A stretch of DNA of 64,000 nt, from positions 310,001-374,000 of the forward strand of contig NZ_JAAAMH010000002.1 in assembly GCF_024105655.1 (NCBI RefSeq). Direction: 5' to 3'. The notes under the pieces are model-generated. The model did not search any database and had not been told where the DNA came from. It was given only the letters and a program-made list of their open reading frames with translations. The stretch comes from Aliihoeflea sp. 40Bstr573 (lineage in GTDB: Bacteria; Pseudomonadota; Alphaproteobacteria; Rhizobiales; Rhizobiaceae). The translations under genes and the position numbers were made by a program. This document shows, piece by piece, positions 49,518-60,023 of this stretch; position 1 is the stretch's first letter; every line of letters starts with the position of its first letter.

Positions 49518-49579
49518 GATTCGAACCAGTGACCCTCAGATTAGGAATCTGATGCTCTATCCTACTGAGCTACGGGACC
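49503..49579 (-). tRNA. tRNA-Arg(CCT)
   Basis: Cloverleaf on the minus strand: acceptor GGTCCCG/CGGGATC (one G-U pair), anticodon arm TCAGA-TTCCTAA-TCTGA with anticodon CCT, T arm with GGTTCGAATCC, and an encoded CCA at 49503-49505. It decodes AGG. It is the prophage integration target. Confidence 0.95.
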
Positions 49580-49623
49580 ACGGCTGGGAGTCATAGACCC
49601 GGCGTGCGCGTTCGCCAAGTGCA

Positions 49624-49647
49624 AACGGCCCGCGGCTGCGGGCCGTT
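49624..49647. terminator. Hairpin between tRNA and amidohydrolase gene
   Basis: AACGGCCCGC/GCGGGCCGTT with a 4-nt loop. On the minus strand it is followed by a short T-run, so it likely ends the amidohydrolase transcript before the tRNA. Confidence 0.6.
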
Positions 49648-49666
49648 GTTGTCAACGCGCGGCCGA

Positions 49667-50830
49667 TCAGGCGGCGAGTGCCGTTTCGGCAAGGCGCACC
49701 CAGTAGCTGACGCCGTGCGGGATGACCTCGTCGTTGAAGTCGTAGGCGGGGTTGTGAAGGTTCGCCGTGTCGCCATTGCCGATGAAGATGAAGGCGCCGG
49801 GACGGGATTCCAGCATGTAGGAGAAATCCTCCCCGCCCATCACCGGATTGATCTTGTCGTTGACGTTCGGCTCACCCGCGACGCCCTTGGCAATGCCGGT
49901 GGCGAAGACGGTTTCCTCTGGATCGTTGAAGGTGACGGGGTAATTGACGTCGATGTCGACATCGGCGACGGCGCCGCCGGCAAGAGCGATTCCCTGGCAG
50001 ATCGCGCGCATGCGCTCGATCGCCTTTTCGGCAACCTCGCGCTTCAACGTGCGGATCGTCCCGGCAAACTCGATCTCCTCCGGGATGACGTTGTAGGCGT
50101 CGCCGCCGTGGAACTTGGTGATCGAGACGACAACCGATTCGATCGGGTCGACCGAGCGCGAGGCGATGGTCTGGATCGCCAGAACCATCTGGCTGCCGGT
50201 GACGATGGGGTCGATGGTGCCGTGCGGCATGGCCGCGTGGCCGCCCTTGCCCTTGACCTTGATGGTGAACTCCGCCGTCGCCGCCATCATCGGGCCGGGG
50301 CGCAGCGCGAACTGGCCGACGGGCAGCCCGGGCATGTTGTGCATGCCGAAGACGCGCGCAATGTCGAAACGCTCCATCATGCCGTCCTTGACCATGGCGA
50401 GGCCGCCGGCCCCACCCTCTTCGGCCGGCTGGAAGATGACCGCGACCGCGCCCTTGAAATTGCGCGTTTCGGCAAGATACTTCGCCGCGCCCAGAAGCAT
50501 TGCCGTGTGCCCGTCATGGCCGCAGGCGTGCATCTTGCCTTCCGTCGTCGAGGCATATGGCTTGCCGGTTATCTCGGTCAGGGGCAGCGCGTCCATGTCG
50601 GCGCGCATGCCGATCGTGGGGCCGTCACCGAGATTGCCCTTGATCAGCCCCACCACGCCGGTCTGGCCGATGCCCGTCGCGACCTCGTCGACGCCGAATT
50701 CCTTCAGCCGTTCGGCGACGAAGGCCGCCGTCTGGTGACAGTCGTAGAGGATTTCGGGGTTGGAATGGATGTGACGCCGCCAACCGGCGACTTCTTCCTG
50801 CATCTCGGCAGCTCGGTTCAAAATCGGCAT
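49667..50830 (-). CDS. M20-family amidohydrolase (hippurate hydrolase-like)
   Basis: This is a 387-residue protein starting MPILNRAAEMQEEVAGW. Motifs include RRHIHSNPE, IGMRADMDALPL, ACGHDGH and FQPAEEGGAGG, the metal-binding pattern of M20D aminoacylases. It cleaves N-acyl amino acids or similar amides in the cytoplasm. AAGGAA lies upstream of the ATG; codons before 50830 look like leader. Host gene. Confidence 0.88.
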   Translation of the reverse strand: MPILNRAAEMQEEVAGWRRHIHSNPEILYDCHQTAAFVAERLKEFGVDEVATGIGQTGVVGLIKGNLGDGPTIGMRADMDALPLTEITGKPYASTTEGKMHACGHDGHTAMLLGAAKYLAETRNFKGAVAVIFQPAEEGGAGGLAMVKDGMMERFDIARVFGMHNMPGLPVGQFALRPGPMMAATAEFTIKVKGKGGHAAMPHGTIDPIVTGSQMVLAIQTIASRSVDPIESVVVSITKFHGGDAYNVIPEEIEFAGTIRTLKREVAEKAIERMRAICQGIALAGGAVADVDIDVNYPVTFNDPEETVFATGIAKGVAGEPNVNDKINPVMGGEDFSYMLESRPGAFIFIGNGDTANLHNPAYDFNDEVIPHGVSYWVRLAETALAA

Positions 50831-51007
50831 GTGGGAGGAGTTCCTTGTCCGGTCGACCTGCCATTTTGGCGTCACATAGTCTAAATAGTCGAGAGACGAC
50901 GGTGGCGGGGTCCGCTGTTCTTCACGGGTGGCGGGCGAGCGTTCCTCGACCCGCCCGGTCATGAGACTAAATACCGGACGATGGCGACGGCAAGAGGCAA
51001 TTGGTCA

Positions 51008-52111
51008 ATGATGCGCAATAGGCTTGTTCTGGCGACGCTGGCGGCGGCGCTCACAGTGGCGGCGTGGCATGGACCCGCGCTCGCCGGCCCCTCGATCCTG
51101 GTCGACCTCAACACCGGGCAGGTGCTGGCGCAGGAAGACGCATTCAAGCCGTCCTACCCAGCCTCACTCACCAAGCTGATGACGACCTATGTCGCGTTCC
51201 GCGCGGTGCAGGCCGGCGAATTGCAACTCGACAGCCCGATCGAAATCACCACCGAAGCGACCAAGGAGCCGCCCTCCAAGATGGGTTATGCCGCCGGTTC
51301 GGTGCTGACGCTCGACAATGCGATCAAGATCCTGATGGTGAAGTCCGCGAACGACATCGCCACCGCGCTCGCCATCAACATCGGCGGCTCCGAATCCGCT
51401 TTCGCGCAGCGCATGAATGCCGAGGCAAAAAGGCTCGGCATGACGCAGTCGCATTTCGTCAATGCGCATGGCCTGCATTCGGATCAGCAATACACGTCGG
51501 CGCGCGACCTTGCCGTGCTCGCGATCGCCCTTCGCCGCGATTTTCCGCAGCATGCGCACTATTTCAAGCTCGATGCGCTGGCCGACGGCCAGAACATCAT
51601 GGAGAACCACAACACGCTGATGGGCCGGTTCGAGGGCGCTGACGGCATGAAGACGGGCTATACGTGCCCGGCGGGGTTCAACCTCGTCGCCTCCGCCACC
51701 CAGCAGGGACGCTCGCTGCTCGCCGTCGTTATCGGCGAATTCTCCCCCGAGGAACGCGCCGACAAGGCCGCCGACCTGATGGGCAACGCCTTTGCAAAAC
51801 CGGCCGGCGATGCTCCGCTTCTCGCCAATCTCCAGCCCGCCGCCAATGTCGACCCCCAGGCGACCAATCTGCGACCGGTCGTGTGCACAGAAGAGGCCTG
51901 GCGCGAGCGTGCCAAACGGCGCGACGCGGAAGGCAAGCCGATCTACCATTCGAAATTCCTCACCGAGCGCGTTGGCGAGCCCGTCGCGATGGCGATTAGC
52001 CTTGGCGGCGCCACCGGTCCGCGCTCGACGCAGCCGCGCTACGCCAACGTGCCGATCCCGACGCCCCGCCCCGCCTACTCACCGGAATCCGTCCAGGCGC
52101 AGGGCGGCTAG
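51008..52111 (+). CDS. D-alanyl-D-alanine carboxypeptidase (PBP5/DacF-like)
   Basis: This is a 367-residue protein. Signal peptide 1-26; active-site SLTK at 53-56, SAND near 110 and KTG near 215 give the three penicillin-binding motifs. Periplasmic trimming of peptidoglycan pentapeptides. The ATG at 51008 follows AAGAGG; a start 9 codons earlier has no site. C-terminal Pro/Arg-rich extension replaces the usual amphipathic anchor. Just upstream of the CobW gene by 5 bp. Confidence 0.88.
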   Translation: MMRNRLVLATLAAALTVAAWHGPALAGPSILVDLNTGQVLAQEDAFKPSYPASLTKLMTTYVAFRAVQAGELQLDSPIEITTEATKEPPSKMGYAAGSVLTLDNAIKILMVKSANDIATALAINIGGSESAFAQRMNAEAKRLGMTQSHFVNAHGLHSDQQYTSARDLAVLAIALRRDFPQHAHYFKLDALADGQNIMENHNTLMGRFEGADGMKTGYTCPAGFNLVASATQQGRSLLAVVIGEFSPEERADKAADLMGNAFAKPAGDAPLLANLQPAANVDPQATNLRPVVCTEEAWRERAKRRDAEGKPIYHSKFLTERVGEPVAMAISLGGATGPRSTQPRYANVPIPTPRPAYSPESVQAQGG

Positions 52112-52116
52112 TAGAA

Positions 52117-53217
52117 ATGCGCACGGACCCGATTGCCGTTTCCATCCTCACCGGATTCCTCGGTTCAGGAAAAACCACGCTGCTCAACCGGCTCCTGAAG
52201 GACCCGGCACTGACCAACACCGCCGTCATCATCAACGAGTTCGGCGAGGTCGCGATCGACCATCTACTGGTCGAACAGTCGGGCGACGGGATTATCGAGC
52301 TTTCCGACGGGTGCCTTTGCTGCACGGTGCGCGGCGAACTCGTCGACACGCTGGCCGATCTCGTCGACCGGGTGCAGACCGGCAAGGTCGCCGCGCTCGA
52401 CCGGATCGTGATCGAGACCACCGGCCTTGCCGATCCCGTTCCGGTGCTGCAATCCGTGATGGGCCATCCGGCGCTGATGCACGCCTTCCGTCTCGACGGG
52501 GTCGTCACCGTCGTCGATGCCGTCAATGGCGGCGCAACGCTCCTGGAGCATGAGGAGGCGCGGCGTCAGGTGGCGGTCGCGGACCGCATCGTCCTGTCGA
52601 AGACGGACCTGGCTGATGGGCACGAGGTTTCCGAGCTGACGGCGAAGCTGCGCGGGCTCAATCCGGGCGCCGAGATCGTCGAGGCCGCAGACGCGACATC
52701 GGGCACGGCGGCGCTGATCGCCTGCGGGCTCTACGACCCCGCGACGAAGACGGCAGACGTCGCGCGTTGGCTGGGCGAGAGCGATCACGACCATCACCAT
52801 GATCACGATCACGCGCACGACCATGCGCATTCGCACCATGACGCTTCGATCCGCACCTTCTCGCTCGTTCACGACCGGCCGGTGTCATGGTCGACCATCG
52901 AAATGTTTCTCGACCTCCTGCGCTCCACGCAGGGCGAGCGGCTCTTGCGCATGAAGGGCATCATCGAGATCGCCGAGGACCCGGACCGGCCTTTGGTGAT
53001 TCATGGCGTCCAGAAGCTGCTGCATCCACCCGCACGGCTTCCTGCCTGGCCAGACGGCCAGCGCGGGACGCGGCTGGTGCTGATCACCCACGATCTGCCG
53101 GAGGATTACGTCCGGCGACTTTTCGGTGCGTTCGTGGGGCAACCGGCGGTGGACGCGCCGGACCGCGCGGCGATGGTGGATAACCCGCTGGCGATCGCGG
53201 GATTTCGCGCCGGGTAG
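52117..53217 (+). CDS. CobW/COG0523-family GTP-dependent metallochaperone
   Basis: This is a 366-residue protein. Walker [10 protein letters not shown] near 13-21, CLCC motif in [10 protein letters not shown] near 65-71, and guanine-specific SKTD. A His-Asp run (residues ~225-246) could bind zinc or cobalt. It inserts or delivers metal, often under zinc limitation. Probably in one transcript with the carboxypeptidase. Specific metal unknown; no Zur site searched. Confidence 0.88.
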   Translation: MRTDPIAVSILTGFLGSGKTTLLNRLLKDPALTNTAVIINEFGEVAIDHLLVEQSGDGIIELSDGCLCCTVRGELVDTLADLVDRVQTGKVAALDRIVIETTGLADPVPVLQSVMGHPALMHAFRLDGVVTVVDAVNGGATLLEHEEARRQVAVADRIVLSKTDLADGHEVSELTAKLRGLNPGAEIVEAADATSGTAALIACGLYDPATKTADVARWLGESDHDHHHDHDHAHDHAHSHHDASIRTFSLVHDRPVSWSTIEMFLDLLRSTQGERLLRMKGIIEIAEDPDRPLVIHGVQKLLHPPARLPAWPDGQRGTRLVLITHDLPEDYVRRLFGAFVGQPAVDAPDRAAMVDNPLAIAGFRAG

Positions 53218-53318
53218 TTGGTCGCTGACCGGATCGGTCAGCGCGGGAACTACCCCCATCTGACACGAGCCGCAGGTCGTACCGGCAACCTGGCTCCGCG
53301 CTTCGGGCGGTCTCGCGA

Positions 53319-54281
53319 CTAATACGTCGTGCGGCGTTCCTCACTTGGGGGGCGGCCGAAGAGCAGACGGTAGCTTTGCGCAAAATAGGAGTGCGAGGTG
53401 AAGCCGGTGGCGATGGCGACGTCTAGGATCGGCAGGTTGGTTTGGCGCAGGAGTTCGCGGGCGCGCTCGAGGCGCAGGCGCATGTAATAGCGGCCGGGCG
53501 TCACGTTGAGGTGGCGCAGGAAGAGCCGTTCGACCTGGCGCACGGACAGCCCGGCTGATTTTGCCAGCTCGACCGCGGAATATGGTTCGTCCAGATTGTC
53601 GGCCATCAGTTCGACGATCTTCTTCAGCTTCTCCGACTTGCCCGTCAGGTCGCGTTCCGGCCCGACGCGCTGGCGGTCGCCGGCCGAACGGATACGCTCG
53701 TACTGGAACTGGTTGGCCACCTCGTTGGCAAGGTTCTGCCCGAAATCGGCGCGGACGATCTCCAGCATCAGGTCGATCGAGGTGGTGCCGCCGGCGCAGG
53801 TGTAGCGCTTGCGGTCGATCTCGAAGACGTTGCCTGTGCATTCGATGTCGGGGAAGCGCTCCTTGAAGCCGGCGCGGTTTTCCCAGTGGATGGTGCAGCG
53901 GTGGCCGTCGAGCTGGCCGGCCTCGGCCAAGAGGTATGATCCAACGGAGAGCGCGCCCAGCGTCGCGCCGCGACGGCCGAGATTGCGCAGGGCGGCAAGC
54001 GCCTTGCTCTTGCCCGGAAACTCCGTCGTCAGCCCGACGCAAACGAAGAAGATGTCGACCGGCGGGGCGTCGGCGATCGCATAGTCGATCTTGATCGGCA
54101 GACCGTTCGAGGCCGAGACCGCCTCGCCATCGGCCGAAACCGTGGTCCAGGAATAGACGTCGCGACCGAGCAGGCGGTTGGCCGAACGCACCGTGTCGAT
54201 GGCCGCGGCGAGCGAGAACATCGAGAAGCGGTCCACCAGCAGAAAGGCGAACTGGCGGCCGTTGGGCGACGGTTCGGGCAT
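53319..54281 (-). CDS. GlxA-family AraC-type transcription regulator
   Basis: This is a 320-residue protein. The N-terminal ~190 residues are a DJ-1/PfpI-like domain (FAFLLVDRFSMFSLAAAIDTVRSAN), and residues ~225-320 the AraC DNA-binding pair of HTH motifs ending RLLFGRPPSEERRTTY. Such regulators often control quaternary-amine or amino-acid catabolism; the target is unknown here. It follows folD by 16 bp on the same strand. Confidence 0.85.
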   Translation of the reverse strand: MPEPSPNGRQFAFLLVDRFSMFSLAAAIDTVRSANRLLGRDVYSWTTVSADGEAVSASNGLPIKIDYAIADAPPVDIFFVCVGLTTEFPGKSKALAALRNLGRRGATLGALSVGSYLLAEAGQLDGHRCTIHWENRAGFKERFPDIECTGNVFEIDRKRYTCAGGTTSIDLMLEIVRADFGQNLANEVANQFQYERIRSAGDRQRVGPERDLTGKSEKLKKIVELMADNLDEPYSAVELAKSAGLSVRQVERLFLRHLNVTPGRYYMRLRLERARELLRQTNLPILDVAIATGFTSHSYFAQSYRLLFGRPPSEERRTTY

Positions 54282-54297
54282 GATGGTGGATGCCCCC

Positions 54298-55197
54298 TTA
54301 AAAGCGCGGCGGCTCGCGCCCGGCGGCGCGGCAGGCGGAGGCAAGCGTATTGGCCATCAGCATGGCGATCGTCATCGGACCGACGCCGCCGGGGACCGGC
54401 GTGATGGCACCGGCGACTTGTGCCGCCTCGTCATAGGCGACGTCGCCGACAAGCCGGGACTTGCCCTCGCCCTTCTCGGGCGCGGGAATGCGGTTGATGC
54501 CGACATCGATCACCGTCGCGCCGGGCTTGACCCAGTCGCCCTTGACGATTTCCGGGCGGCCGACGGCAGCGACGAGGATGTCGGCCGTGCGGGAGAGCGC
54601 GGCGATGTCCCTGGTGCGGCTGTGCGCGATGGTGACGGTGCAATTGGCGGCCAGAAGCAGGTTGGCCATCGGCTTGCCGACGATGTTTGATCGGCCGATG
54701 ACGACTGCGGAAAGGCCGGACAGATCGCGGCCGCGGACTTTTTCCACCAGCAGCATCGAGCCGGCCGGGGTGCAGGGGACAAAGGCCGTGTCGATTTCGC
54801 CGGTGCCCAGCTTGCCGACATTGACGAAGTGAAAGCCGTCGACGTCCTTTTCCGGCGCGATCGCCTGGATGACCTTGCCGGAGTCGATGTGGCCGGGGAG
54901 CGGGAGCTGGACGAGGATGCCGTGAACGCGCTCGTCGGCGTTGAGCTTTTCGATCAACGCGAGAAGATCGGCCTCGGACGTGTCTTCGGGCAGCGTGTGC
55001 TGATCGGAGAAGAAGCCGCATTCCTTGGCCTTCTTCGACTTCGACGAGACGTAGACCTGGCTTGCCGGGTCCTCGCCGACAATCACCACCGCCAGACCTG
55101 GCGTGACGCCGGTCTCAGCGACGAGATCGCTCGCGGCCGCCTTGACCTTCGCGACCACTTCCTCGGCCACCTGCTTGCCGTCGATCCGTTCTGCCAT
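54298..55197 (-). CDS. folD: Methylenetetrahydrofolate dehydrogenase/cyclohydrolase
   Basis: This is a 299-residue bifunctional Fol[15 protein letters not shown] gives the catalytic Tyr and Lys, with [33 protein letters not shown] and [14 protein letters not shown] all present. It interconverts methylene-, methenyl- and formyl-tetrahydrofolate in the cytoplasm, with NADP. Divergent from proC across a 185-bp gap. Normal length for the family. Confidence 0.95.
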   Translation of the reverse strand: MAERIDGKQVAEEVVAKVKAAASDLVAETGVTPGLAVVIVGEDPASQVYVSSKSKKAKECGFFSDQHTLPEDTSEADLLALIEKLNADERVHGILVQLPLPGHIDSGKVIQAIAPEKDVDGFHFVNVGKLGTGEIDTAFVPCTPAGSMLLVEKVRGRDLSGLSAVVIGRSNIVGKPMANLLLAANCTVTIAHSRTRDIAALSRTADILVAAVGRPEIVKGDWVKPGATVIDVGINRIPAPEKGEGKSRLVGDVAYDEAAQVAGAITPVPGGVGPMTIAMLMANTLASACRAAGREPPRF

Positions 55198-55382
55198 TCT
55201 TAGCTCCCCTGCCCTTCAAGCCGTATCGCATCGTCACCAAAACGCCGCGGCGCGCTTTTGCCTGCGCGTCCTTCTTTGACGCGATAAAGCCAGAACCGCC
55301 AGCCGGTTTTCGGCGACGCGACATCGGTTGCACGGAATCGATTGCCGGTCCATGAGCAATGAAACTTCAAGGGAGAACAAAG

Positions 55383-56198
55383 ATGGGTATCAGAGTCATT
55401 CTCGTCGGATGCGGCAATATGGGCTTTGCGATGCTGTCGGGATGGCTCGCCTCGGGACGGCTCGAGGCCGGCGAGGTCGGCGTGGTGGAACCGAACGACG
55501 TGCTGCGGCTGCGGGCCGACGAACTTGGCACCCATGCGCACGAATCCGTTGCAGAACTGGCCGACGCACGGCCCGAACTCGTCATCTTCGCCGTCAAGCC
55601 GCAGGTGATGGGAGAGGTCGTGCCGGCCTACCGGCATTTGGCCGATGGCGGCACAACGTTTCTGAGCGTCGCGGCAGGGACGAGCATCGCGACCTTCGAG
55701 GCGCTCCTGGGCGGCAGCGTCCCGATCATCCGCTGCATGCCGAACACGCCGGCCTCGATCGGGCGCGGGATGATGGTGACGGTTGCGAACGAGAAGGTTT
55801 CCGATGCGACGAAGGATTTCGTGGCCGGGCTGCTTTCGGCGAGCGGCAAGGTGGCACAGATCGACGACGAGGCGCTGATGGACGCCGTGACCGCGGTGTC
55901 GGGCTCCGGGCCGGCCTATGTGTTTCACTTCATCGAATGCCTGACCAAGGCGGGCGAGACGGCCGGGCTACCGAGCGATGTCGCAAAGCTGCTCGCCATG
56001 CAGACGGTCTATGGCGCGGGGTGTCTGGCGGCCGAGAGCGCCGAGGAACCGGCCGAACTGCGCCGGCAGGTGACGAGCCCGAACGGCACCACCGCCGCCG
56101 CGCTGGCCGTGTTCATGGATGAGGGCCGGCTGGAAAAACTGGTTGGCAAGGCCGTCGAGGCAGCGCGCGCGCGGTCCGTGGAACTAGGCCGGTCGTAA
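55383..56198 (+). CDS. proC: Pyrroline-5-carboxylate reductase
   Basis: This is a 271-residue protein with N-terminal Rossmann motif VGCGNMGFAMLSGW, CMPNTPASIGRGM, and the C-terminal TAVSGSGPAYVFHFIE, all typical of ProC. It makes proline from pyrroline-5-carboxylate with NAD(P)H. The ATG at 55383 follows GGGAGA; an upstream in-frame ATG at 55359 is less likely. Host gene. Confidence 0.93.
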   Translation: MGIRVILVGCGNMGFAMLSGWLASGRLEAGEVGVVEPNDVLRLRADELGTHAHESVAELADARPELVIFAVKPQVMGEVVPAYRHLADGGTTFLSVAAGTSIATFEALLGGSVPIIRCMPNTPASIGRGMMVTVANEKVSDATKDFVAGLLSASGKVAQIDDEALMDAVTAVSGSGPAYVFHFIECLTKAGETAGLPSDVAKLLAMQTVYGAGCLAAESAEEPAELRRQVTSPNGTTAAALAVFMDEGRLEKLVGKAVEAARARSVELGRS

Positions 56199-56626
56199 GG
56201 CGCGGAAGATCGGCGCCGCGCCTGCCTTTCGGCATCCGGCCATTGTCAAAGAACGGGAAGCGGGGCGCGCGGGCCGTGCCTTCCTATGGTTTTGTGAGTG
56301 GCGCGAACCCGCGCACCCCGCCGATGGCTGTCTGGCTTTCGGCCGGTCACAGCGGAACGATCCGAAGATCACCTCCGCCGCGGCTTTTCCCGCATCCTTC
56401 GGGGCGCTTTCGCGCTCCAGCGGACGCCGGCCTGTTCCCAGCCCTCACGTGCCCGACAGGTTCCGACGCCCGTCAGGGGGAGGTCATCGCCGCCCTCCCG
56501 ACACCCGGTGCGCACCGGTTCCCACGAGGGCGATGGGGGGATTATGGGTGAGGTTGAGGGGACGGGGATAAATTTTTGTGAGAGTGGGTGGAAGGTAGAT
56601 CTGCCGCCTGCTCCTACGCCTTGGCA

Positions 56627-56723
56627 GGAGCCAGTTCGGGTTGCGCTGGGCTGGTGGTTCGTTGGTGGTTTTTGTGAAGGGGACCCCCACCCTGTATCCC
56701 TCCCCACAAGGGGGAGGGAGGGC
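56627..56723 (+). repeat. Intergenic repeat, copy 1
   Basis: 97-bp unit ending in the palindromic block CCCTCCCCACAAGGGGGAGG. I see three differences from copy 2 at 56796. The CCTCCCC...GGGGAGG core is a familiar dispersed rhizobial intergenic motif. Confidence 0.75.
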
Positions 56724-56795
56724 GTCGGCGTGGCGCCTTTCATCTGGTGTGAGAGCCGTGTTGACGGGCAGACCAAGGCCTTGTGGTTCCTCGGG

Positions 56796-56892
56796 GGAGC
56801 CAATTCGGGTTGCGCTGGGCTGGTGGTTCGTTGGTGGTTTTTGTGAAGGAGACCCCCACCCTTTATCCCTCCCCACAAGGGGGAGGGAGGGC
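56796..56892 (+). repeat. Intergenic repeat, copy 2
   Basis: Direct copy of 56627-56723, same length, 169 bp apart start to start. Confidence 0.75.
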
Positions 56893-56958
56893 ATTCGCGC
56901 GGCGATACATTCGTCGGCATTCTTGCCAAGCTTGAGGACAAGAGAGCGACGCTGGCGA

Positions 56959-56998
56959 CCTCCCTCCCCCTTGTGGGGAGGGATAGAGGGTGGGGGTG
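56959..56998 (-). repeat. Intergenic repeat, partial inverted copy
   Basis: Reverse complement of the last ~40 bp of the unit, so transcripts could fold it back on copy 2 into a long hairpin just after the COG4091 gene stop. Confidence 0.7.
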
Positions 56999-57022
56999 TT
57001 CGTAGAGCGCAGACCGTCGCCG

Positions 57023-58339
57023 CTAGCCGAGGGTGGCGACCATCCCTTCTTGCTTTTGGCGGAGGGCCCAGAGGCGGGTGGTGGTGTCGGGGGTCGCGTT
57101 TTCGAAGGTGAGGAGGTCGCCCTTTTTGACCGGCTTCAGGACCTTGCCGCCTTCGAGAAGCCCGACCGGGACGGCACGGGCGTTGGCGGCCTCGCCGGCC
57201 GTCATAGTCCAGGAGCGGTAGCAGGTCTCGCCGATGGCGTCGAAGGTTTCGCCGGCGGCGAGGTCGCGCTTGGCGACGGCGGCGACTTCGGCGAAGGGCC
57301 GTGCCAGGGGCACCATGTCGGCCTTGCCATAAAGAACCGCGCGGGCACAGGAGAGCGGGACTTCCAGACTGGTCAGATGGTAGGGCCGGTGGAAGGCATA
57401 GTATGGCCCCTTGCCGACATGGAGGTCGTCCATGCGCTCGATGACGCGCGGGTGCGTCGCCTCGACGACGACGAAGACGCCGGGCGCGACGCCCTTGCCG
57501 ATCGTGTAGTCGACCACGCCCTTCTTCGACAGAACGCCGCCATCTTCGCGCGGGATCAGGATGCGGGCGAGATCTTCGCGCCCGGCGTTCGGGCCGTGCA
57601 TGCCCGGCTTGTCCGGCACAAGACCGGTCGCGTTGGCGATGGCGGCCATCTCGACCATGGTCTTGGAGCCGTCGATGAACTCGACCAGCATGCGCGGGTT
57701 CATGTTCCGGCGCTCGGCTTCCTCGCGATACTGGTCGGGGACGGCGTCGTGATTGAGCGGATTGTTCTTGCCCTTGCCGGCGGAGACGACCCGCAGGCCG
57801 AGGGCGGTCGCGAATTCGATGAGTTCCATGCACGACGACGGCTCGTCGCCGGCGCCGACCGTGTAGACGACGCCGAGCCTGTCGGCCTCGCGCTTCAACC
57901 ACGCGCCGATCGTCACGTCCGCCTCGACATTCATCATGACGAGATGCTTGCCGTGCTCCATCGCCATGAGGTCGTAGTCGGCGGCAACGCCCGGCTTGCC
58001 CGTCGCGTCGATGACGACATCGATCAGCGGGTTCGTGACCATCGTCTCGACCGAGGTGATGGCGATGCGGCCGGCCTCGATGGCCGCCGTGACCTTCGAC
58101 GGGGTGTCGGCCTCCGCCGCGCGCGACTCGTCGCCATAGGCGATCTTGATGGCGGCGCGGGCCGTCCAGGGCCGGCGGGTCGCGATCGCCGCCACCTCGA
58201 TACCGGGCATCAGCATGCCCTGCGTGACCAGGTCCGTGCCCATTTCGCCCGAGCCGATGACGCCGATGCGTACCGGGTGGCCGCTTTCGGCGCGGCGGGC
58301 AAGATCGCGGGCGAGCCCCGTCAGGGCGACATTCGACAT
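57023..58339 (-). CDS. Homoserine dehydrogenase-like oxidoreductase with SAF domain (COG4091)
   Basis: This is a 438-residue protein. N-terminal Rossmann motif IGVIGSGEMGTDL, VIDATGKPGV, and a C-terminal SAF-type domain from about residue 360 (AKRDLAAGETFDAIG). COG4091 members are NAD(P)-dependent oxidoreductases related to homoserine dehydrogenase but act on other, mostly unknown, polyol or sugar-acid substrates. Divergent from gpmI. Substrate cannot be named from sequence. Confidence 0.8.
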   Translation of the reverse strand: MSNVALTGLARDLARRAESGHPVRIGVIGSGEMGTDLVTQGMLMPGIEVAAIATRRPWTARAAIKIAYGDESRAAEADTPSKVTAAIEAGRIAITSVETMVTNPLIDVVIDATGKPGVAADYDLMAMEHGKHLVMMNVEADVTIGAWLKREADRLGVVYTVGAGDEPSSCMELIEFATALGLRVVSAGKGKNNPLNHDAVPDQYREEAERRNMNPRMLVEFIDGSKTMVEMAAIANATGLVPDKPGMHGPNAGREDLARILIPREDGGVLSKKGVVDYTIGKGVAPGVFVVVEATHPRVIERMDDLHVGKGPYYAFHRPYHLTSLEVPLSCARAVLYGKADMVPLARPFAEVAAVAKRDLAAGETFDAIGETCYRSWTMTAGEAANARAVPVGLLEGGKVLKPVKKGDLLTFENATPDTTTRLWALRQKQEGMVATLG

Positions 58340-58514
58340 CAGGCAGTTCCTCAGGGCGCAAAAGTCGCGGCAGATGACTGACCGGCCATCGGCTTGTCAA
58401 CCAAGCGGGCGATATTCGACCCTTCGGCTCACTGCGGCAAATGACGATTTTCCGCTTTGGCCTTGGGCGTGACTGGCCTATCTACGAGCGGAATTGCGAA
58501 GTAGAGGGCCGAGA

Positions 58515-60023
58515 ATGAGCGCACCGGTGGTATTGACGATCCTCGATGGCTGGGGCCTCAGCGACCGGGCGGAGGGCAATGCGGTGGCGCTGGCAGCGAC
58601 GCCGAACTTCAACCGGCTATGGGCGACCTGGCCGCATGCCACGCTGACAACCTTCGGCCCGAGCGTCGGCCTGCCGGAAGGCCAGATGGGCAATTCGGAA
58701 GTCGGACACCTGAACATCGGCGCGGGCCGCATCGTCTACCAGGAACTGCCCCGCATCAACCATGCGGCCCAAGGCGCGGAGCTTGCCGAGCGTCTGGCCG
58801 CGACCGGGCTCATCGATGCGCTCAAGGCTTCGGGCGGGACCTGCCACCTTGCCGGACTCGTCTCGGATGGCGGTGTTCATGCCCATGTGGCACACGCGCT
58901 GGCGCTCGCCGGCCTTATTGCCGGGGCAGGCATTCCGGTCGCGTTCCACGCCTTCACCGACGGGCGTGACACGGCGCCGGTTTCGGCGCCGCAATTCCTC
59001 GCCGATCTGGAACGCCGGCGGCCCGAAGGCGCCTTCATCGCGACGGTAAGCGGCCGCTATTTCGCGATGGACCGCGACAAGCGCTGGGAGCGGGTGAAGC
59101 TTGCCCATGACGCGATGGTGGAGGCGACGGGCGAGCGCGCGGCAACGGCCAGCGCGGCATTGGCCGAAGCGCAGGCGCGCGGCGAGACCGACGAGTTCGT
59201 CACGCCGACCGTGATCGGCAGCTATGGCGGCATGCAGGACGGCGACGGGCTCGTCTTCTTCAATTTCCGCTCCGACCGCGCGCGCGAGATCCTGGCTGCG
59301 CTCGTCGATCCCGCCTTCGACGGATTCGCGCGGCCACGTCGCATCGATTTTGCCGCGCGTGTCGGCATGGTTTCCTATGGCGGCGGTCTCGACGCACATA
59401 TGAAGGTGCTGTTCGAGCCGCAGACGCTTGCCGAAGGCCTGAGCGAAACCGTCTCCAAGGCGGGGTTGCGCCAGGTACACCTGGCCGAGACCGAGAAATA
59501 TCCGCATGTCACCTATTTCCTCAATGGGGGCGAGGAAGCGCCCTTCCCCGGCGAAGAGCGCGTCATGGTGCCTTCGCCCAAGGTCGCGACCTATGATCTG
59601 AAGCCGGAAATGTCCGCGCCGGAACTGTCCGAGCGCGTGCTGGAGGCGATCGACGGCGGCAGCTACGAATTCGTCGTCGTCAATTTCGCCAATCCGGACA
59701 TGGTCGGCCACACCGGCGACCTCGACGCGGCGATCCGCGCCGTGGAGACCGTGGACGCAGCGCTGGGGCGCATCGCGGCGGCGGTGGAACGGCGCGGAGG
59801 CAAGCTGATGATCATCGCCGACCACGGCAATTGCGAGGAAATGATAGACCGCGTGACGGGCGAGCCGCACACGGCGCACACGACGAACCCCGTGCCCGTC
59901 ATCGTGGGGCCGTGGGACGGGACGGTTCAGGACGGCATCCTCGCCGACGTCGCGCCGACGCTGCTGCAACTGATGGGCATCGCGCAGCCAAAGGCGATGA
60001 CGGGAAGGTCGCTGCTGAGGTGA
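58515..60023 (+). CDS. gpmI: 2,3-bisphosphoglycerate-independent phosphoglycerate mutase
   Basis: This is a 502-residue protein. Asp11 in TILDGWG, Ser61 in QMGNSEVGH, then HAFTDGRDTAP, FNFRSDRAREI and IADHGNCEEM are the metal-binding and catalytic segments. It interconverts 3- and 2-phosphoglycerate in glycolysis. The ATG at 58515 has GAGGGCCGAG upstream; an in-frame TTG at 58494 is rejected. Confidence 0.95.
   Translation: MSAPVVLTILDGWGLSDRAEGNAVALAATPNFNRLWATWPHATLTTFGPSVGLPEGQMGNSEVGHLNIGAGRIVYQELPRINHAAQGAELAERLAATGLIDALKASGGTCHLAGLVSDGGVHAHVAHALALAGLIAGAGIPVAFHAFTDGRDTAPVSAPQFLADLERRRPEGAFIATVSGRYFAMDRDKRWERVKLAHDAMVEATGERAATASAALAEAQARGETDEFVTPTVIGSYGGMQDGDGLVFFNFRSDRAREILAALVDPAFDGFARPRRIDFAARVGMVSYGGGLDAHMKVLFEPQTLAEGLSETVSKAGLRQVHLAETEKYPHVTYFLNGGEEAPFPGEERVMVPSPKVATYDLKPEMSAPELSERVLEAIDGGSYEFVVVNFANPDMVGHTGDLDAAIRAVETVDAALGRIAAAVERRGGKLMIIADHGNCEEMIDRVTGEPHTAHTTNPVPVIVGPWDGTVQDGILADVAPTLLQLMGIAQPKAMTGRSLLR

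Larger units (their letters stand above)
56199..57022. other. Intergenic region with Rhizobiales-type repeats
   Basis: 824 bp without a convincing gene. It holds two direct 97-bp repeats and one inverted partial copy. Long frames crossing it come from the G/C-rich repeats and are not protein-like. Confidence 0.6.

Noticed and set aside
56484-58400. 638-residue minus-strand frame over the COG4091 gene and repeats
   Set aside because: Out-of-frame shadow of the oxidoreductase, rich in Arg/His/Pro, running into intergenic repeats.
58617-59969. 450-residue minus-strand frame opposite gpmI
   Set aside because: Antisense shadow of a gene with all GpmI metal-binding motifs.
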